This document shows positions 11,301 through 24,158 of a DNA stretch of 64,000 bases, one piece after another. The notes below the pieces were generated by a model. That model did no database searches, had not been told where the DNA came from, and was given only the letters and a program-made list of their open reading frames with translations. The translations under genes and the position numbers were made by a program. The first letter of the stretch is position 1, and each line of letters starts with the position of its first letter. The stretch spans positions 10,081,821 to 10,145,820 of the forward strand of contig CM035160.1 in the NCBI GenBank assembly GCA_020205615.1, written 5' to 3'. The DNA is from Panax quinquefolius (lineage: Eukaryota; Streptophyta; Magnoliopsida; Apiales; Araliaceae).

Positions 11301-13984
11301 TATTATTAATTTATTAAATTTTCTCTGCTTTTGGTGTTCTAAGCAATTTCCTATAAATAGGGTCTTGGGGTTAGAATTGAAAATCACACCGAAGCTCAAG
11401 TTTTCTCTCTATATTATCGGCGTATTCTTGTGAGTATTTTGAGTATACTTTGAGTATTGCTATACTGGTTCAAGTCAAGTCATAAATTTATATCCTGTTT
11501 CAAATTTAGAAATACCGATCTTTCGAGGTAAGGGATATTATTTTTTTTTCAGAATGATATTATTTCTTCAATATCATTATCTTTGAAATGTTGATCCGAA
11601 GTTTTATCAAATTTGGAACTTTTTCATGCTCGGGGTTACTATTCATGGGTTACTTATTCATGAGTTACTATTCACGAGTTACTTATTCATGCGAGTTCTT
11701 ATTCACGAGTTACTATTCACGAGTACTATTCATGAAGCGTGAAGATGTTATTGTGGAATTTCTATCTTTTGGTGTCGGAGTTACTATTCACGTTATACGG
11801 CCTTTATTCACGATACTGCATTATTCAATAGAAAAATAAAATTTCTTCTTTTCGTCTAAAACATCTATTCGGATACTAACTCGATTGTATCCATGTTTTG
11901 ATCATTCTTGAATTTTACACCACTATGATTATTTTTGAGGTATTTTTGGGCGTGGATAAAACCAAGTACGAATCCTTAATCCTTGTCATTTTGTTTCCTT
12001 TGGATTCGCTTCTTAAAAATATTTTTCATCATCCTCGGTCTTAAATGATGATATTATTGAATATCTTTGGCCAGTAGTGCAAAGATGAATGATTTCTGAA
12101 GAATATCTTTGGCTGTAGTGCAAAGATGAGCAGTGTTGAGATGAACATGACCGATTGATTAATATCTTTGGCACCTAGTGCAAAGATGAACAGTGTTTTA
12201 ATGAACACGACCAATCGATGAATATCTTTGGCACCATAGTGCAAAGATGAATATTTGATTCCGTATGCATATTGATTGATGTTACAGGGATAAAATATTG
12301 ATGATGGACCTGTTAAATTCATAGATTATAGTAGATTTCATTCTCTACGTAACTCTTCTATGAATTATTATTTCAAATATGAATATTGATCCGAAACTTG
12401 TTGTTTATTGTATTCTATCGATTTTTTTCCTGTTGAAGACTAACGATAATTTGTTGTATATTATCTTAGTCATAATATTCTTTACCGGGCTAGTTGAGCT
12501 CACCCTTTTCCTTGTTGTTCCATTTTTCTTCTCGGAGGCGAGAATGTAGCGAGTACTTAGTAGGGTATGGAATGAAGGTTCTAGAGAGAGTTGTTTAGTA
12601 GTCCTCACCATTTTTGTAAAATAATGAATCAATAATTATGATGGGGATTTATTTGCGTGTGGATATTGTCTAGAAGACAATATTATATTTAAACTCATTA
12701 AGATATATTGTCGTATTTCACACGACATTTGTATTATCAAGTTGTAGTTTGCTTCTTGTACCATGTATTTGGCGACTCGGAATGGGTGTTGTGTATACCT
12801 ATTTTGGGGCGTCACGATTCTTATTCATGGGTTACTATTCATGAGTTACTATTCACGAGTTACTATTCATGAGTTACTATTCACGAGTTCTTATTCACGA
12901 GTACTATTCATGAAGCGTGAAGATGTTTTTGTGGAATTTCTATCTTTTGGTGTCGAGAGTTACTATTCACGTATCACGGCCTTATTCACGATATCTGACC
13001 TTATTCACGATATCACGGTATTATTCACCGAAAAATAAAATTTCTTCTTTTTAAATCCAAAACATATATTCGGATACTAACTCGATTGTATCCATGTTTT
13101 GATCATTCTTGAATTTTACACCACTATGATTATTTTTGAGGTATTTTGGGGCGTGGATAAAACCAAGTACGAATCCTTAATCCTTAATCCTTGTCATTTT
13201 GTTTCACTTTGGATTCGCTTCTTTAAAAAATATTTTTCATCATCCTCGGTCTTAAATGATGATATTATGGAATATCTTTGATGCATAGTGCAAAGATGAA
13301 TGATTTCTTAAGAATATCTTTGGCTTCGTAGTCTGAGATGAATGATTTCTGAAGAATATCTTTGGCGAAGTAGTCAAAGATGAGCAGTGTTTAAATGAAC
13401 ATGACCCGGTGATGAATATCTTTGGCTGTAGTGCAAAGATGAATATTTGATTCGAGATGTATATTGATTGATGTTACTGGGGATAAAAGATAGAGCGATG
13501 AACTTTTAAATTCATACATAGAAGATAGTAGTTTGCATTCTCTACTTAACTCTTCTAATGAATTATTATTTCATTACGAATATTGATTTAAAATTTGTTG
13601 TCTATTGTATTCTATTAGATTTTCCTGTTGAAGACTAACGATAATTTGTTGTATATTATCATAGTCATAATATTCTTTCTTGAGCTAGTTGAGCTCACCC
13701 TTTTCCTTTTTGTTCCTTTTTTCTCGGAGGCGAGAATATAAGCGAGTGCAGTCTGGGTATGGAATGAAGGTTTTAGAAAGGATTGTTTAGTAGTCCTCAC
13801 CATTTTTGTAAAATAATGTATCAATAAATGTGATGAGGATTTATTTGAGTATAGATATTGTGCAGAAGATAATATTTGTATTCAAACTCACGCTTTCTTG
13901 TTGTAATAATATAGTTGTAGTTGTTTACGCACCATGTATTGACAACTCGTAATAGGTGATGTATACCTATTTTGGGGCGCCACA
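8346..13984 (+). repeat. 3' LTR of the gypsy element, interrupted by a nested LTR
   Basis: The LTR runs 8346-9985, is broken in its GTTACTATTCA repeat block, and resumes at about 12818 to end GGGGCGCCACA at 13984. Joined, the parts match the 5' LTR in order and length. The inserted piece is listed separately. Confidence 0.85.
9986..12817 (+). mobile_element. Nested solo LTR of the same gypsy family
   Basis: A whole LTR (start AGAAGACCTCAAAT, end GGGGCGTCACGA, ~2.83 kb) sits in the 3' LTR in the same orientation. It has its own TATA box (~11352), short repeat block (11634-11740) and four-unit block (12058-12252), and no internal region. Its end variant (GGCGACTCGGAATGGG) differs from the host LTR. 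Flanks GAGTT and GATTC do not give a clean duplication. A full insertion followed by LTR-LTR recombination is the simplest history. Confidence 0.8.
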
Positions 13985-13989
13985 TCACC

Positions 13990-16699
13990 CATTCTCGAGT
14001 CGCAAAATACATGGTACGTAAACAACTACAATTTCATTAATACAATTATCGTGCAAAATACGACAACACATAAATCATGAAGTTTAAATACAAATATTGT
14101 CTTTCTGTATAATATCCACACTCAAATAAGTCATCATTACAATTATTGATACACTATTTTATAAAATAGTGAGGACTACTAAAACAACTGCCTTGAACCA
14201 TTACTCCACACCCACTAGTTCCTCTATATTCTCGCCTCTAAGAAGAAAAATGGAACAAAAAGAAAAGGGTGAGCTCAACTAGCCCAAGAGAAGAATATTA
14301 TGACTAAGATAATGTACAACAAATTATCCTTAGTCTTCAACAGGAAAAAAATCGATGAAATACAATAAACAACAAGTTTTAGATCAACAATCTAGCATGA
14401 AACAACAATTCATTGTAAGAGTTAAGTAGAGAATGAATTCCACTATCATCTATGAATTTAAAAGTCCATCATCGATATTTTATCCCTCAGAACATCAATC
14501 AATATACATCATAAATCAAATATTCATCTTTGCACTACGTGCCAAAGATATTCACCAATGGGTCATGTTCATCTAAATACTGCTCATTTTTGCACTACGC
14601 CAAAGATATTCATCATAAAATCATTTATCTTTGCACTACATGCCAAAAATATTCATTTATATCATCATTTAGACCGAGGATGATGAAAATATTTAAAAGA
14701 AAACGAATCCAAAGGAAACAAAAGAACAAATATTAAGGATTCGTGCTTTTAAACAATCCAAGTTCAAAATACTTCATAAATAACCGTAGTGGAGTAAAAT
14801 TCAAGAATGAAGACCAAAATATAGATCCAATCAAAGATAGGAACTATAACGCATAATCTTGGACATAGAAAGAAAATTTAATTTATCTCGTGAATAAGGT
14901 CGATATCGTGAATAAGGCCGTATACGTGAATAAGAATCTCACAACACCAAAAGATAGAAATTTCACAAAAAACATCATCATGCTTCGTGAATAGTACTCG
15001 TGGATAAGAATCAGAATAGTAACTCGTGAATACTCGTGAATAAGAACCCATGAATAAGTAACTCCGATATGAAAAAGTTCAAAATTTGATAAAAAGTTCC
15101 AACCAATATTTCTAAGATAATGATATTGAAGAAATAATATCATTTTAAAAAAATATAATATCCCTTACCTCGCAAAAACAAGATTTCCGACCGGAATACT
15201 GTATATAGTCTTTGAAGGAACGATCGTATAAAGAACACTCAAACTACCAAAATACTCACAAGAATACGCTCGATAATATAGAGATAGAAAACTTTAGTTT
15301 CTGGTGTAATTTTCAATTCTAACCTAAGCACCCTATTTATAGGAAATTGCTTAGAACACAAAAGCAGAAAATTTAATAAAATATTAATATATATATATTA
15401 TAAATTCTTACGCACACCTTCATTGATCCAAAATATCAGCAACATATGTGCCAAACTTGCCAAAAACGTTTTTCATATAAAAGTTATTTAAAACTCAAAA
15501 AAAAAATAATAATCAATTAATCCGGAACTTCAATAATTCATAATAAATAGCCATTTTATCAGAAAATTCGAATCTCGCAATTTTTTTATAGAAAATTCAA
15601 TTCTCTACAACTTTGTAGAAGAAAGTTTTCCCAAATTCCAAACAAAAATTGACCGAAATCCACATACGGACGATTTTACAGGCTATAATCAAATTTCAGT
15701 CAAAAAATGGGGTCCACCGACACACAAAACATGTGTTAATCATTTAATACAAAAAAAATACTCTTTCTCCTCATATAGTCATATATCCCACATTCATTGT
15801 AAAAATATCACCATTAATATATTAAAATAATATATTAAAATGAATTATTTTATCAAAAAAAGATAAAATATTAATTTTTAACAATTGTCACATTTAAAAA
15901 TTTTCTCCATCTATATCCACATAAAATCAATATTTTCCTCATCATATAAATCAATAATTAATTATTCACAAATAATATTACAGAATCACAAGATCTTGTG
16001 ACCGTGCCGCTTTCCAAAGAAAGCAGGGGTTTTCCAATAAGAATTTTTCCTTACTGGCGCGCAATTAGGTGACCAAACCTCTCCTTAAACATAACTTTCT
16101 AGACATTGCCAATAATATTTTTCTAATAATATAATTCGTATAATATGAATTATTGTTTCGATATCGAAAAATCTTTGAAAGTGACAATTATCAAACAACA
16201 ACGAATATAAAAAATCAACGCAGAATTATTGAATCAATAAAATAAAATATTCGAGCAAGAATTATTCTTTGTAATAATTATCGAGTAGTGCCTTTCACGC
16301 TACGTAAGAATCAATAATTGGTGCAATACCTTCTTGCCATCGCACAACAACGCCAGACATCTTGTATTTTAACCAACGGGTATTCCAACAAGATAATCTG
16401 TGAATAACTACGCCTGTTATTTTTAACCAACTTATATTTGTCGTTTTCTTCATCCAATCGCTTTCCGTTATGGGGCCACACATGGCTGGGCTAGTATTTA
16501 ATATTCCCCGGTAAGAAGAATATTCCACGACCAAACGAATATTCCTCGACAACAATGAATATTTTATAACCACTTGCTTATTTAAAATATTTGCGCATTT
16601 TACCCATAACTATCCACATTAATCAAATCAACCCCTTACTATATCAAAATAATAATTAGAGAAATTAAATCTTTATTTATAAAAAGTTGGGGTCTTACA
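13990..16699 (-). repeat. Minus-strand LTR (LTR A), lacking its last ~30 bp
   Basis: Read on the minus strand it starts TGTAAGACCCCAAC at 16699 and runs through all LTR landmarks (TATA ~15336, repeat blocks ~15065-14890 and ~14665-14520) to ...CTCGAGAATGGGTGA, where the usual GTATACC...GCCACA end is missing. Removing the plus-strand element joins it directly to the start of LTR B, so A and B were tandem LTRs or B had inserted into A. Confidence 0.85.
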
Positions 16700-18300
16700 A
16701 CTTATAGAATATAATTATAACTATATCTAATTTGAAAAATAATCTATTAGACTATTACTATTATAACATTGACATTAATCAATGCATCAAGTGCTCGAGC
16801 CCCTCAGCTATAAGCCCCTCCAATAACGCATCAAACAAATTCGAAATTCAAAAACCTAATTGCTTAATTTTTGACTCTATAAACTCTAACATCTTCTTTC
16901 AATTAGTGAAAAAATGACAATAGAATACTCGGATTTTCTCTGAGCGTGTTCAAGTGAAAAGTAACTTTAGAATTTACTAGAGATAATACATACATACACA
17001 CACATTGTGCGATTTCGGTTTTATCGTGCGATTTTTTTGGTAGAACCAAATCGAAACCTTAGTAAATTTAGTTATTCAACCCACCTAAAATCGCCATATC
17101 TGCCTTGAACCGCTGGTGCGGTTTTAATTGGTGCGATTCGTCTTTGCTTTTTTAGTCGCTGTTTGGTTAAATTTGATTACTTCTTCTACCCTAGCCTATT
17201 TGGACGGTGGTTCAACCAAGAAAATTGATAAAGTTACAGTAAATTAATTTTAAAATATTTTTTTTATATCAAATTTTTTTTAATATTAAAGTAACTACTT
17301 TTAATAATATTGTAACTCAATTTTATTAAATTTTGGTATATAAAAAATATTTTTTATAATTTCATTAATTATTAATAGTACATATTTTTATATATTTATA
17401 ATATCATGGGCTCAATAACAATTCATAAAAACATTGCTACGAACCCTTAGGTAAGGACAATTATTATAACTAGACTAGACTGGAGCCTACAAATTTCTGT
17501 TGTTTCTATGACAACTCACACGACTATGGTTTTCTTGGTACGTCGTACTATTACTTTTTCAGGAGAACTGCTCTACTCTACTCCTATTATTTAGTGGTTA
17601 TTAGGTAACAGTACAATGCTAAAGTTATCTTTATCAAAAGGGTTGAGTGTTTCCTGATTATTGGAAGTTAGGTTCATGTCAAGGTGTCAACATTCAATAC
17701 GTTTACGGCGGACATTATTATTGGACATTTCTATTTTTATTTGTGATTCTCAAAAAATATATAATATTTATTTTAACTAAATTTTTTATAAAAAATAATA
17801 TTTTAAATGTAATTTAAATATATATTCAAAAATAGAGTTATACAATCTGTCCAATAACAATGTCCCTGTAGTAGGACTCGTCAACATTTGGTTGAGTCAT
17901 ATTTTGGCCTTTAACAAACCAAAATAAAATACTCCATCCGTCTTCAAATAAATATCTTAATTAATTTTGACACGTTAATTAATAATTTTTTTTACTTAAA
18001 TGATTCTTTTTGATTACTTATTAATTGATATGACCCTAATAATTGTTATTTCTCTTTTTTATGATCTCAATAATTATAGTTTTCATACGTCGTTTATTTA
18101 ATTCTCTAGATACATTTTTTTATAACTCTTACATTCTCAATAAGTACATTAAATATATTATGAGAGTATAAGAAGAAAAATAGGATAAACATATTTACTA
18201 ATATAGAAATATAAAATTTAATTACTTATGACAACAATTTTGATGAATATTATTTCAAAAGTGTGTTCTCTTTTTAATAAACTTTAATTTTTTTTACAAA
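16700..18300. other. AT-rich intergenic spacer
   Basis: No gene is supported. A TACTCCATCCGTC start at ~17937 looks like one Stowaway-type terminus, but I found no partner. Around 17010-17170 are repeated GTGCGATT and GTGCGGTTTT motifs, typical of decayed DNA transposon ends but not assignable. Confidence 0.5.
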
Positions 18301-18669
18301 GGGCTTGTTTGGAAGATGGGACCAACCAGCGGATCAATCAAATAAATACAATTGCATTTGGGAGAAATCAACCTCATAAATTTAGTGGTTTGAGTCGGAC
18401 CATTCGCAGCCTTTATTCAACACGTAAATTATTAAAGGTTGACAAACGCGGCCTTAAAAGTAAAGGCAGCCTCCCTCAATTATTACTGAAAAAGAGGCAT
18501 AAAAAATTAGGATAAATAATAAATCAAGTTGTAAATGTGCAGAGGGGTCGAGCATAATTTGATGGTTGTTATTTTCTCCAATGGTCAATGCAAGAAGGCA
18601 AATGCAGACATGAGGCGTGAGATTAGTCCTTGGATGGGAGAGTCTTAAGACCAAGTCCTAAACAAGCAT
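18301..18669. mobile_element. Candidate MITE with GGGCTTGTTTGG-type inverted ends
   Basis: The left end GGGCTTGTTTGGAAGATGGG pairs imperfectly with the reverse complement of the right end (ATGCTTGTTTAGGACTTGG). About 370 bp, with no coding. Ends of this type occur in Tourist and hAT-like MITEs. The target duplication is not clear, so the class is uncertain. Confidence 0.45.
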
Positions 18670-18713
18670 ACCTAATTTTAACTTGGAACATATCCATAAG
18701 TTTAGACTTGGGT

Positions 18714-18977
18714 GGTCCGAATCTTAAACTCACCCCTTATCTAGTTTACCTTGCTCAACTTTCTTTAGCGACGAATTTGAAATTTTATTCGATTCGGTCA
18801 AATCATTATATCGTAGAAACCGTCGTCTTAATTTTTAGCGACGAGACAACATATAATGACAGATAATCGAACATATAAAGAACGGACCGAATTGTCGCCT
18901 CCTATCTGCTCGGGTCAAATCGTTAAAGAAAAGTGAAAGAAAGTGAAAATAAATAAATAGTGAATCTTAAGATCCGC
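18714..18977. mobile_element. Fold-back MITE, copy 1 (GTCCGAATCTTAA ends, AGCGACG core)
   Basis: Ends GTCCGAATCTTAA and (inverted) GCGGATCTTAAGA bound ~264 bp. The inside carries AACCGTCGTCTTAATTTTTA, AGCGACGAGACAACATATA and further AGCGACG motifs shared with the element at 31132-31382. It is non-coding; the superfamily is not certain. Confidence 0.55.
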
Positions 18978-20600
18978 ATCAAGTAGGCTTGGGTAGCTTT
19001 AGTTTTGTTCCAACTATATTAATCACCTTATTTTATGCTATATATTGTTATTACTATATATATACTTTAATTATTTAATTACAATTAATTTCGTAAATAA
19101 AAAAATATGTGACACAAATACATAAAAGAGGAAGTGAATTCTATCGATATAGAGGTTGATGATTTTGACAAGAAGTTATTATAAGAGAAGATCAATAGAG
19201 AGATGAAGACGTTAAGTTATCTCCTCTCCCACCTAAATCCTTCCCCCTAAATTAGAAGAAATTATTGTAGTAAATTAAAAAGGAGATCTGAATTCATCAA
19301 TGGGATCTATAAATAGCCAAACAATGCTTTACCTAACACAATGGTATACCGTGTTTTTGTTATATTTTTGAGTTTAAAAAAAAATAAAAAATAAAAAATA
19401 AAAATTAGACAGACGGTAGGAATAGCGTCTCTTAAATAGATGTTGTATTGGACATTTGATTTTGCTTTATTTATTTATTGGTATATGGTTGTGCCAGAGG
19501 GAGGGGATATGGTTCACAAATCCCACTTTAAATCTACAACTCGAAACCTACCAAATTCCATTGAAGTTTTGACACCTATACTGATTTGTTTCTGTTCAAT
19601 AATGGGGTAACCGGCCAATCTATATATGGAGACTGGAGTAAGTGCTCAATTCTTTTATATCCTTACGACAGCTCAATAAAGCTATGCTAATATTATACTA
19701 TTTGTTTATTGGTTTGATTTTATACATTCATATAATAAAATAAACTAGATTCAATTATATCTCACCAACTTTCAAAAATATATTTTTATATGCTTAATTA
19801 TTAATTTGAAAAAAAAAATCAAAATTGAACATTTTATTTAGGATTGAAGGACTAGTTTTGGAACAATATTTTTTGTGACCAGGGCTGGATACAAAAGGTT
19901 GTACACGTCTATTATCACATAAAACCGCTCACATATACTCATATGTATATTTTGATGGGCTACAAGCGTGCGAGAATAAATCGCGTCGTGTGATTTTTAT
20001 GTGATAATGAAACTTTATTTAATGTTGTATATAATTGTAATCGATTCTTATTACCAGACTCATCCATGTAAAGTAGATTATCAATTAATTACACTTTGCA
20101 ACGTCTTTTTGTAAATAAATTTTTATAAGATATTTTTGTCATCGCAGCAATATTCTTTCCCGATTCCCTCACAAAATTATCCTAAGCCTCCCCTAAAATA
20201 AAATGTATCTCTAGAATTAAAATTATAATATTTTAAGCTTTTAAAAGTAAAATGAAATAAATTTACTATCCATATGAGTCTCTTGCATAAAATTTATGAA
20301 CTGAATGATAAAATCCGAATATTTAAACACTTACCATGAAATGAATTCAAACTTATATGACTTTCATAATTAAAAAATCTTAAATTTAATAATGATGGAA
20401 AAACAAATTTTATACTCCGGTCCGGTCAATTAAAAGCGGACGGTATGGACTATGTACGTACTACTAGTTTTTAGGGCAGAAAAAGAACGGTATATTATTC
20501 GTCCCTTTTTAAAAGTCAACTATGACAGAGGGGCGATTACGTCATTTTATATGAAAAATAGCCCTCGGGGCTCGTCAGAAGTCACGCGGTATTTCCCGAA
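18978..20600. other. Intergenic spacer upstream of the PP2C gene
   Basis: No gene is visible. One imperfect fold-back at ~19911-20010 pairs TATTATCACATAAAA with TTTTATGTGATAAT. Otherwise AT-rich sequence. Confidence 0.5.
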
Positions 20601-20606
20601 AACATT

Positions 20607-20720
20607 CACGTGTTCTGCAACTGAATCCACCCCATTATACTGCGTGGTTGTTTGTTCGTTGATGGGACCGACTGGCTGCTGCCTGTTTCCTCTCTTTCCC
20701 CATCCTCAACTATAAAATCC
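20607..20720 (+). promoter_or_regulatory. PP2C core promoter: G-box and TATA box
   Basis: CACGTG at 20607-20612 (as CACGTGTTC, containing the ABRE-type core ACGTGT) lies ~100 bp before TATAAAATCC at 20711. Transcription should start near 20740, giving a ~180 nt leader before the ATG at 20919. G-box/ABRE elements bind bZIP factors in ABA responses; regulation by ABA is an inference only. Confidence 0.6.
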
Positions 20721-20918
20721 CAGTTCAACGGCCAGTGACTTCCATTTCGTTCTCTTTTTCGCCCACTTTCCATAAAATCAAAGAAACTCCAAGAAAACAA
20801 GCTCCAATTTTAACTAAATCCAGATATAATAAATTCCCAGAAAATTATTGAACTAAAAGAGATTAGAGAGAATTGTATTTGTAATTTTTTTTGTGTGGTA
20901 TATCTGAAGAAGAAGAAG

Positions 20919-23900
20919 ATGGGAGCTGAAGCTGAGGTAATAATACAACAGAGCATCATCCCAGCGGTATTGGATGTTCAGTTTCATCGATCTCGAACTG
21001 CTAATCTTCAGGAGATTGAAGATATCGTCGTCTCTAACATTTCGCCTCCGATTTATGACCCGATTATCCAATCTGGGTCCGATTCATCTCTCTCCCAACC
21101 GGTGAGTTGAGCTCCGGTTCTTGCTGTTAACGATTCCAGCTTGTTATTTGTTGTTATTGTTCTTAGTTCTAGATGGGTTTGTTGGTTATGACTTATGATT
21201 TACTTTTTGTACTGTTTTTACCAGTATTTTGTCTTTTTTATTTTATTTTATGTTTATGCTTAGAATTGGGTGCTTAGATCTTAATTATGTAAGGTAAGAT
21301 CGCTTGTTCTAGCTACAAGGTTTAATTTTTTTATTTCCAGGGGATTGAATTCGAACCTAGTTTCACAGGGTTTTCTAATTCTTAGTGATTAATTTGGTTT
21401 TTTTACTTTTTTCAATGTTTTACCTGGTATATAGTAGTTGTGATGATTGGGAGCATGAACTATTGATGGGTTATGATTATGAGTCAACTGAATTTGACGA
21501 AAATGAGGTAATGAGTTGGATCTAATTGATGGATCTTAATGGGTTTCCTAACTATTAATTGTGGTTGCTCTTGCTAAGTTCATCAACTTTTGATAATTTA
21601 CCATCTGTTTTAAAGTAGCTGTACAATGTTTAGTAATTGACCATCAATTATGTTAGTGTGCTTTAATAATAACAAATTATCAGACTTCTGGTCAAGAACA
21701 TGCACTTGAGCGGTGCCAAACACAATTGTACTAGTAATGCTAGCAATTACATGACCGGTCTTCTTATTTGGGTTTTTGATATGGATACTTGGATATCATG
21801 CTGCCATTGATACTTTGGCTATGTTTGCTTTTAAGGACTATAGTCAATTTTATCCTACAAAAAATGGTGACATGCTTTTTTAGAGAAGGATTATACATGG
21901 AATAGTTGAAAATAGGGATGTTTTGTGTTTTGAGTTCTTAATTGCTAGTAATGGGGGAGTATATAATAATACCTAGTGGATATAATATTAGATATAGCCC
22001 ATATGGGGGTATAATGTTATTTTGGGGCTATATCGTCCAGATTAGAATTTGATTTCAACAATTGATTGAATAACCCTTTGGGCCTGAAAGTCTTAACAGA
22101 GGGAGTTCCGATGATCGTCTACCTTCGTTTGAGGTCTACTGTCCATTCCTGTTTTATAATGCCCATCTCATTGGGTGAAGGAGTAAAATCAAAATATGTG
22201 AAATTTAACCCCTTAATACGTTGCTTACCTAAGAAATGTAATAATGTATAGTAACTTCATAGGGAATGGCCTAATTTTATGATGAGTAGAGAAATTACTC
22301 TTGCCAGATTTAACAGGTTCGCTTGAGGTTGGATTTCTGCTGATATATGATAGCTCCAAGCTTGGCTCAGTGATAATTAACTGGTTGGGTCTTTGATGCT
22401 AATGGTTTTCCTCATGTAGAAGTCCTTTAGTTAGACAGTTTGCATGTTTTCTTATTATTAGGAGTATGAACTGCAGTTTATGAAACTGTGTGACTGAGAA
22501 AATACTGGCTGGAGTGTGATTCATATTATGCGAGTCGAAATTGCTGATTCATTTTTGTCAACTATTTCGTCATCCTTGTTGGTGGTCTGTCTTCTTTATT
22601 TTGAAAGAATACTTTGTAAACCATATACATATTTATGTGGTTAACATGACAAAAGACCTCTGTTTTTAGGATATGAAATCTCCAGAATCTGCAATCATGC
22701 AATATTTTCCTAGCATCCGCTCTGGTAGCTTTGCAGATATTGGGCCTCGGAGGTACATGGAAGATCAACATATAAGGATAGATAATCTGTCAATGCATTT
22801 GGGGTCACACCTCAGGTTTCCTAAGCCGAATGCTTTCTATGGGGTAAGTACTTTAGCAGTCTTTAAGTTCTATTGCTCTAATCTGATTCCTGTGTTGCTA
22901 TGAAACTGATTGGGTTGATTGTGGTACAGGTATTTGATGGTCATGGAGGACCTGAGGCAGCAGCTTATGTCCAGAAAAATGTAAACCAGTTCTTTTTCGA
23001 AGATGTCAACTTTCCACAGTCTGCTGAAGTTAATGATGCATTTCTAGAAGAGGTTGGGAGCTCTCTTCGTAAAGCATTTCTTCTGGCTGATGCAGCGTTG
23101 GCCGACGAATGTAGTGTGAGCAGTTCTTCTGGGACAACGGCATTGACAGCTCTTGTATTAGGAAGGTACATGCATGCTAGTTAGCATTTTATTTTTGTTG
23201 GTTCCTCTGTTACAGCATTTGTGTCTCTAGGCTCATTCCTCCTGATTGCTCTTTTCACTCATTGTTTTGAATGACTTGTATTGTATATGCATGTATCTGT
23301 CTATCTGCATATACGTTGGTCTGTGTTTTCCTTGACAAAAAGATTCTTCAATACTGTGATCTTTCTCACTATAGTTTGATGGCATAGATAGTAGGGCATT
23401 GTGATTTTGGCTTTCGTAGCACCTGTAGTGAGTCATAAAACCAGCAAATATATGCACATTTGAAACTAAACTTGCTTGGTTTTCCTTCTTTATCTATTGA
23501 CTCAGCATTATTGGTATTTTGGACGTTGACTGATCATCTTCTTATTTTCTTTTTTGTCCTTTGCAGTCTTCTAATGGTAGCCAATGCAGGAGATTGTCGA
23601 GCAGTTCTATGCCGGAAAGGGGAGGCTATTGATATGTCTCAAGACCATAGACCAAGTCATACACCAGAAAGGAGGCGTGTTGAAGAATTGGGTGGGTTTG
23701 TTGATGATGGCTATCTTAATGGCGTTTTATCAGTAACTAGGGCTTTGGGAGATTGGGACATGAAGTTTCCCCAGGGCTCCCCCTCTCCTCTCATTGCAGA
23801 CCCCGATGTCAGGCAGATTGTTCTAACCGAGGATGACGAGTTCCTCATAATTGGTTGTGATGGGATTTGGGATGTGATGTCAAGTCAACAGGCAGTCAGC

Positions 23901-24158
23901 CTTGTTCGCCGTGGGCTAAGGCGGCATGACGACCCCGGGCAGTGTGCTCGGGACCTTGTAATGGAGGCTTTGCGTCTCAACACGGTTGACAATCTAACTG
24001 TCATCATTGTTTGTTTCGCCTCCCTTGATAACCGGGAAGCATCACCAGCACCAGCACCAGCACCACAACAACAACAACGAAGATTGAGATGCTGTAGCCT
24101 CTCTGCAGAGGCCCTTTGTAGCTTGAGGAGCTTGCTGGACCGCAGTGGCGGCCATTGA
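20919..24158 (+). CDS. Probable protein phosphatase 2C (PP2C22/PP2C27-like)
   Basis: This is a metal-dependent Ser/Thr phosphatase. Exons 20919-21101, 22670-22843, 22930-23165 and 23567-24158 give 1,185 nt (394 aa) with GT-AG junctions throughout. Domain motifs in order: RSGSFADIG and RYMEDQH at the start of the fold, VFDGHGG (metal-binding Asp), [60 protein letters not shown] (metal Asp) and [10 protein letters not shown]. All are intact, so activity is expected. The first ~65 residues and the tail are outside the fold; the tail has a Pro-Ala run followed by four Gln. The fold resembles Arabidopsis PP2C22/PP2C27 rather than the ABI1-type ABA co-receptors. The long first intron (1.57 kb) may hold regulatory sequence. 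It converges with the gene at 24863. Confidence 0.93.

Larger units (their letters stand above)
780..13984 (+). mobile_element. Ty3/gypsy LTR retrotransposon (large-LTR, probably Tekay/Del-type chromovirus), degenerate
   Basis: The element is a 5' LTR (780-3578), a primer binding site, gag-pol remnants, a polypurine tract, and a 3' LTR split by another LTR. A 5 bp target duplication TCACC is present at 775-779 and 13985-13989. The target was the junction of two minus-strand LTRs. Domain order PR-RT-RNaseH-IN, a chromodomain-like tail and LTRs of ~2.8 kb point to the Tekay/Del group of chromoviruses; the clade is an inference. Both LTRs share an end variant (GACAACTCGTAAT near 3530 and 13940) that the nested LTR lacks, which proves the pairing. 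Every long frame is broken, so it cannot encode a working polyprotein as written. Confidence 0.88.

Noticed and set aside
17931..18290. TACTCCATCCGTC start of a Stowaway-type MITE
   Set aside because: No matching inverted right end was found within the expected distance.
22066..22251. 61-residue plus-strand frame in the first PP2C intron
   Set aside because: Inside an intron with good splice sites and no similarity to known domains.
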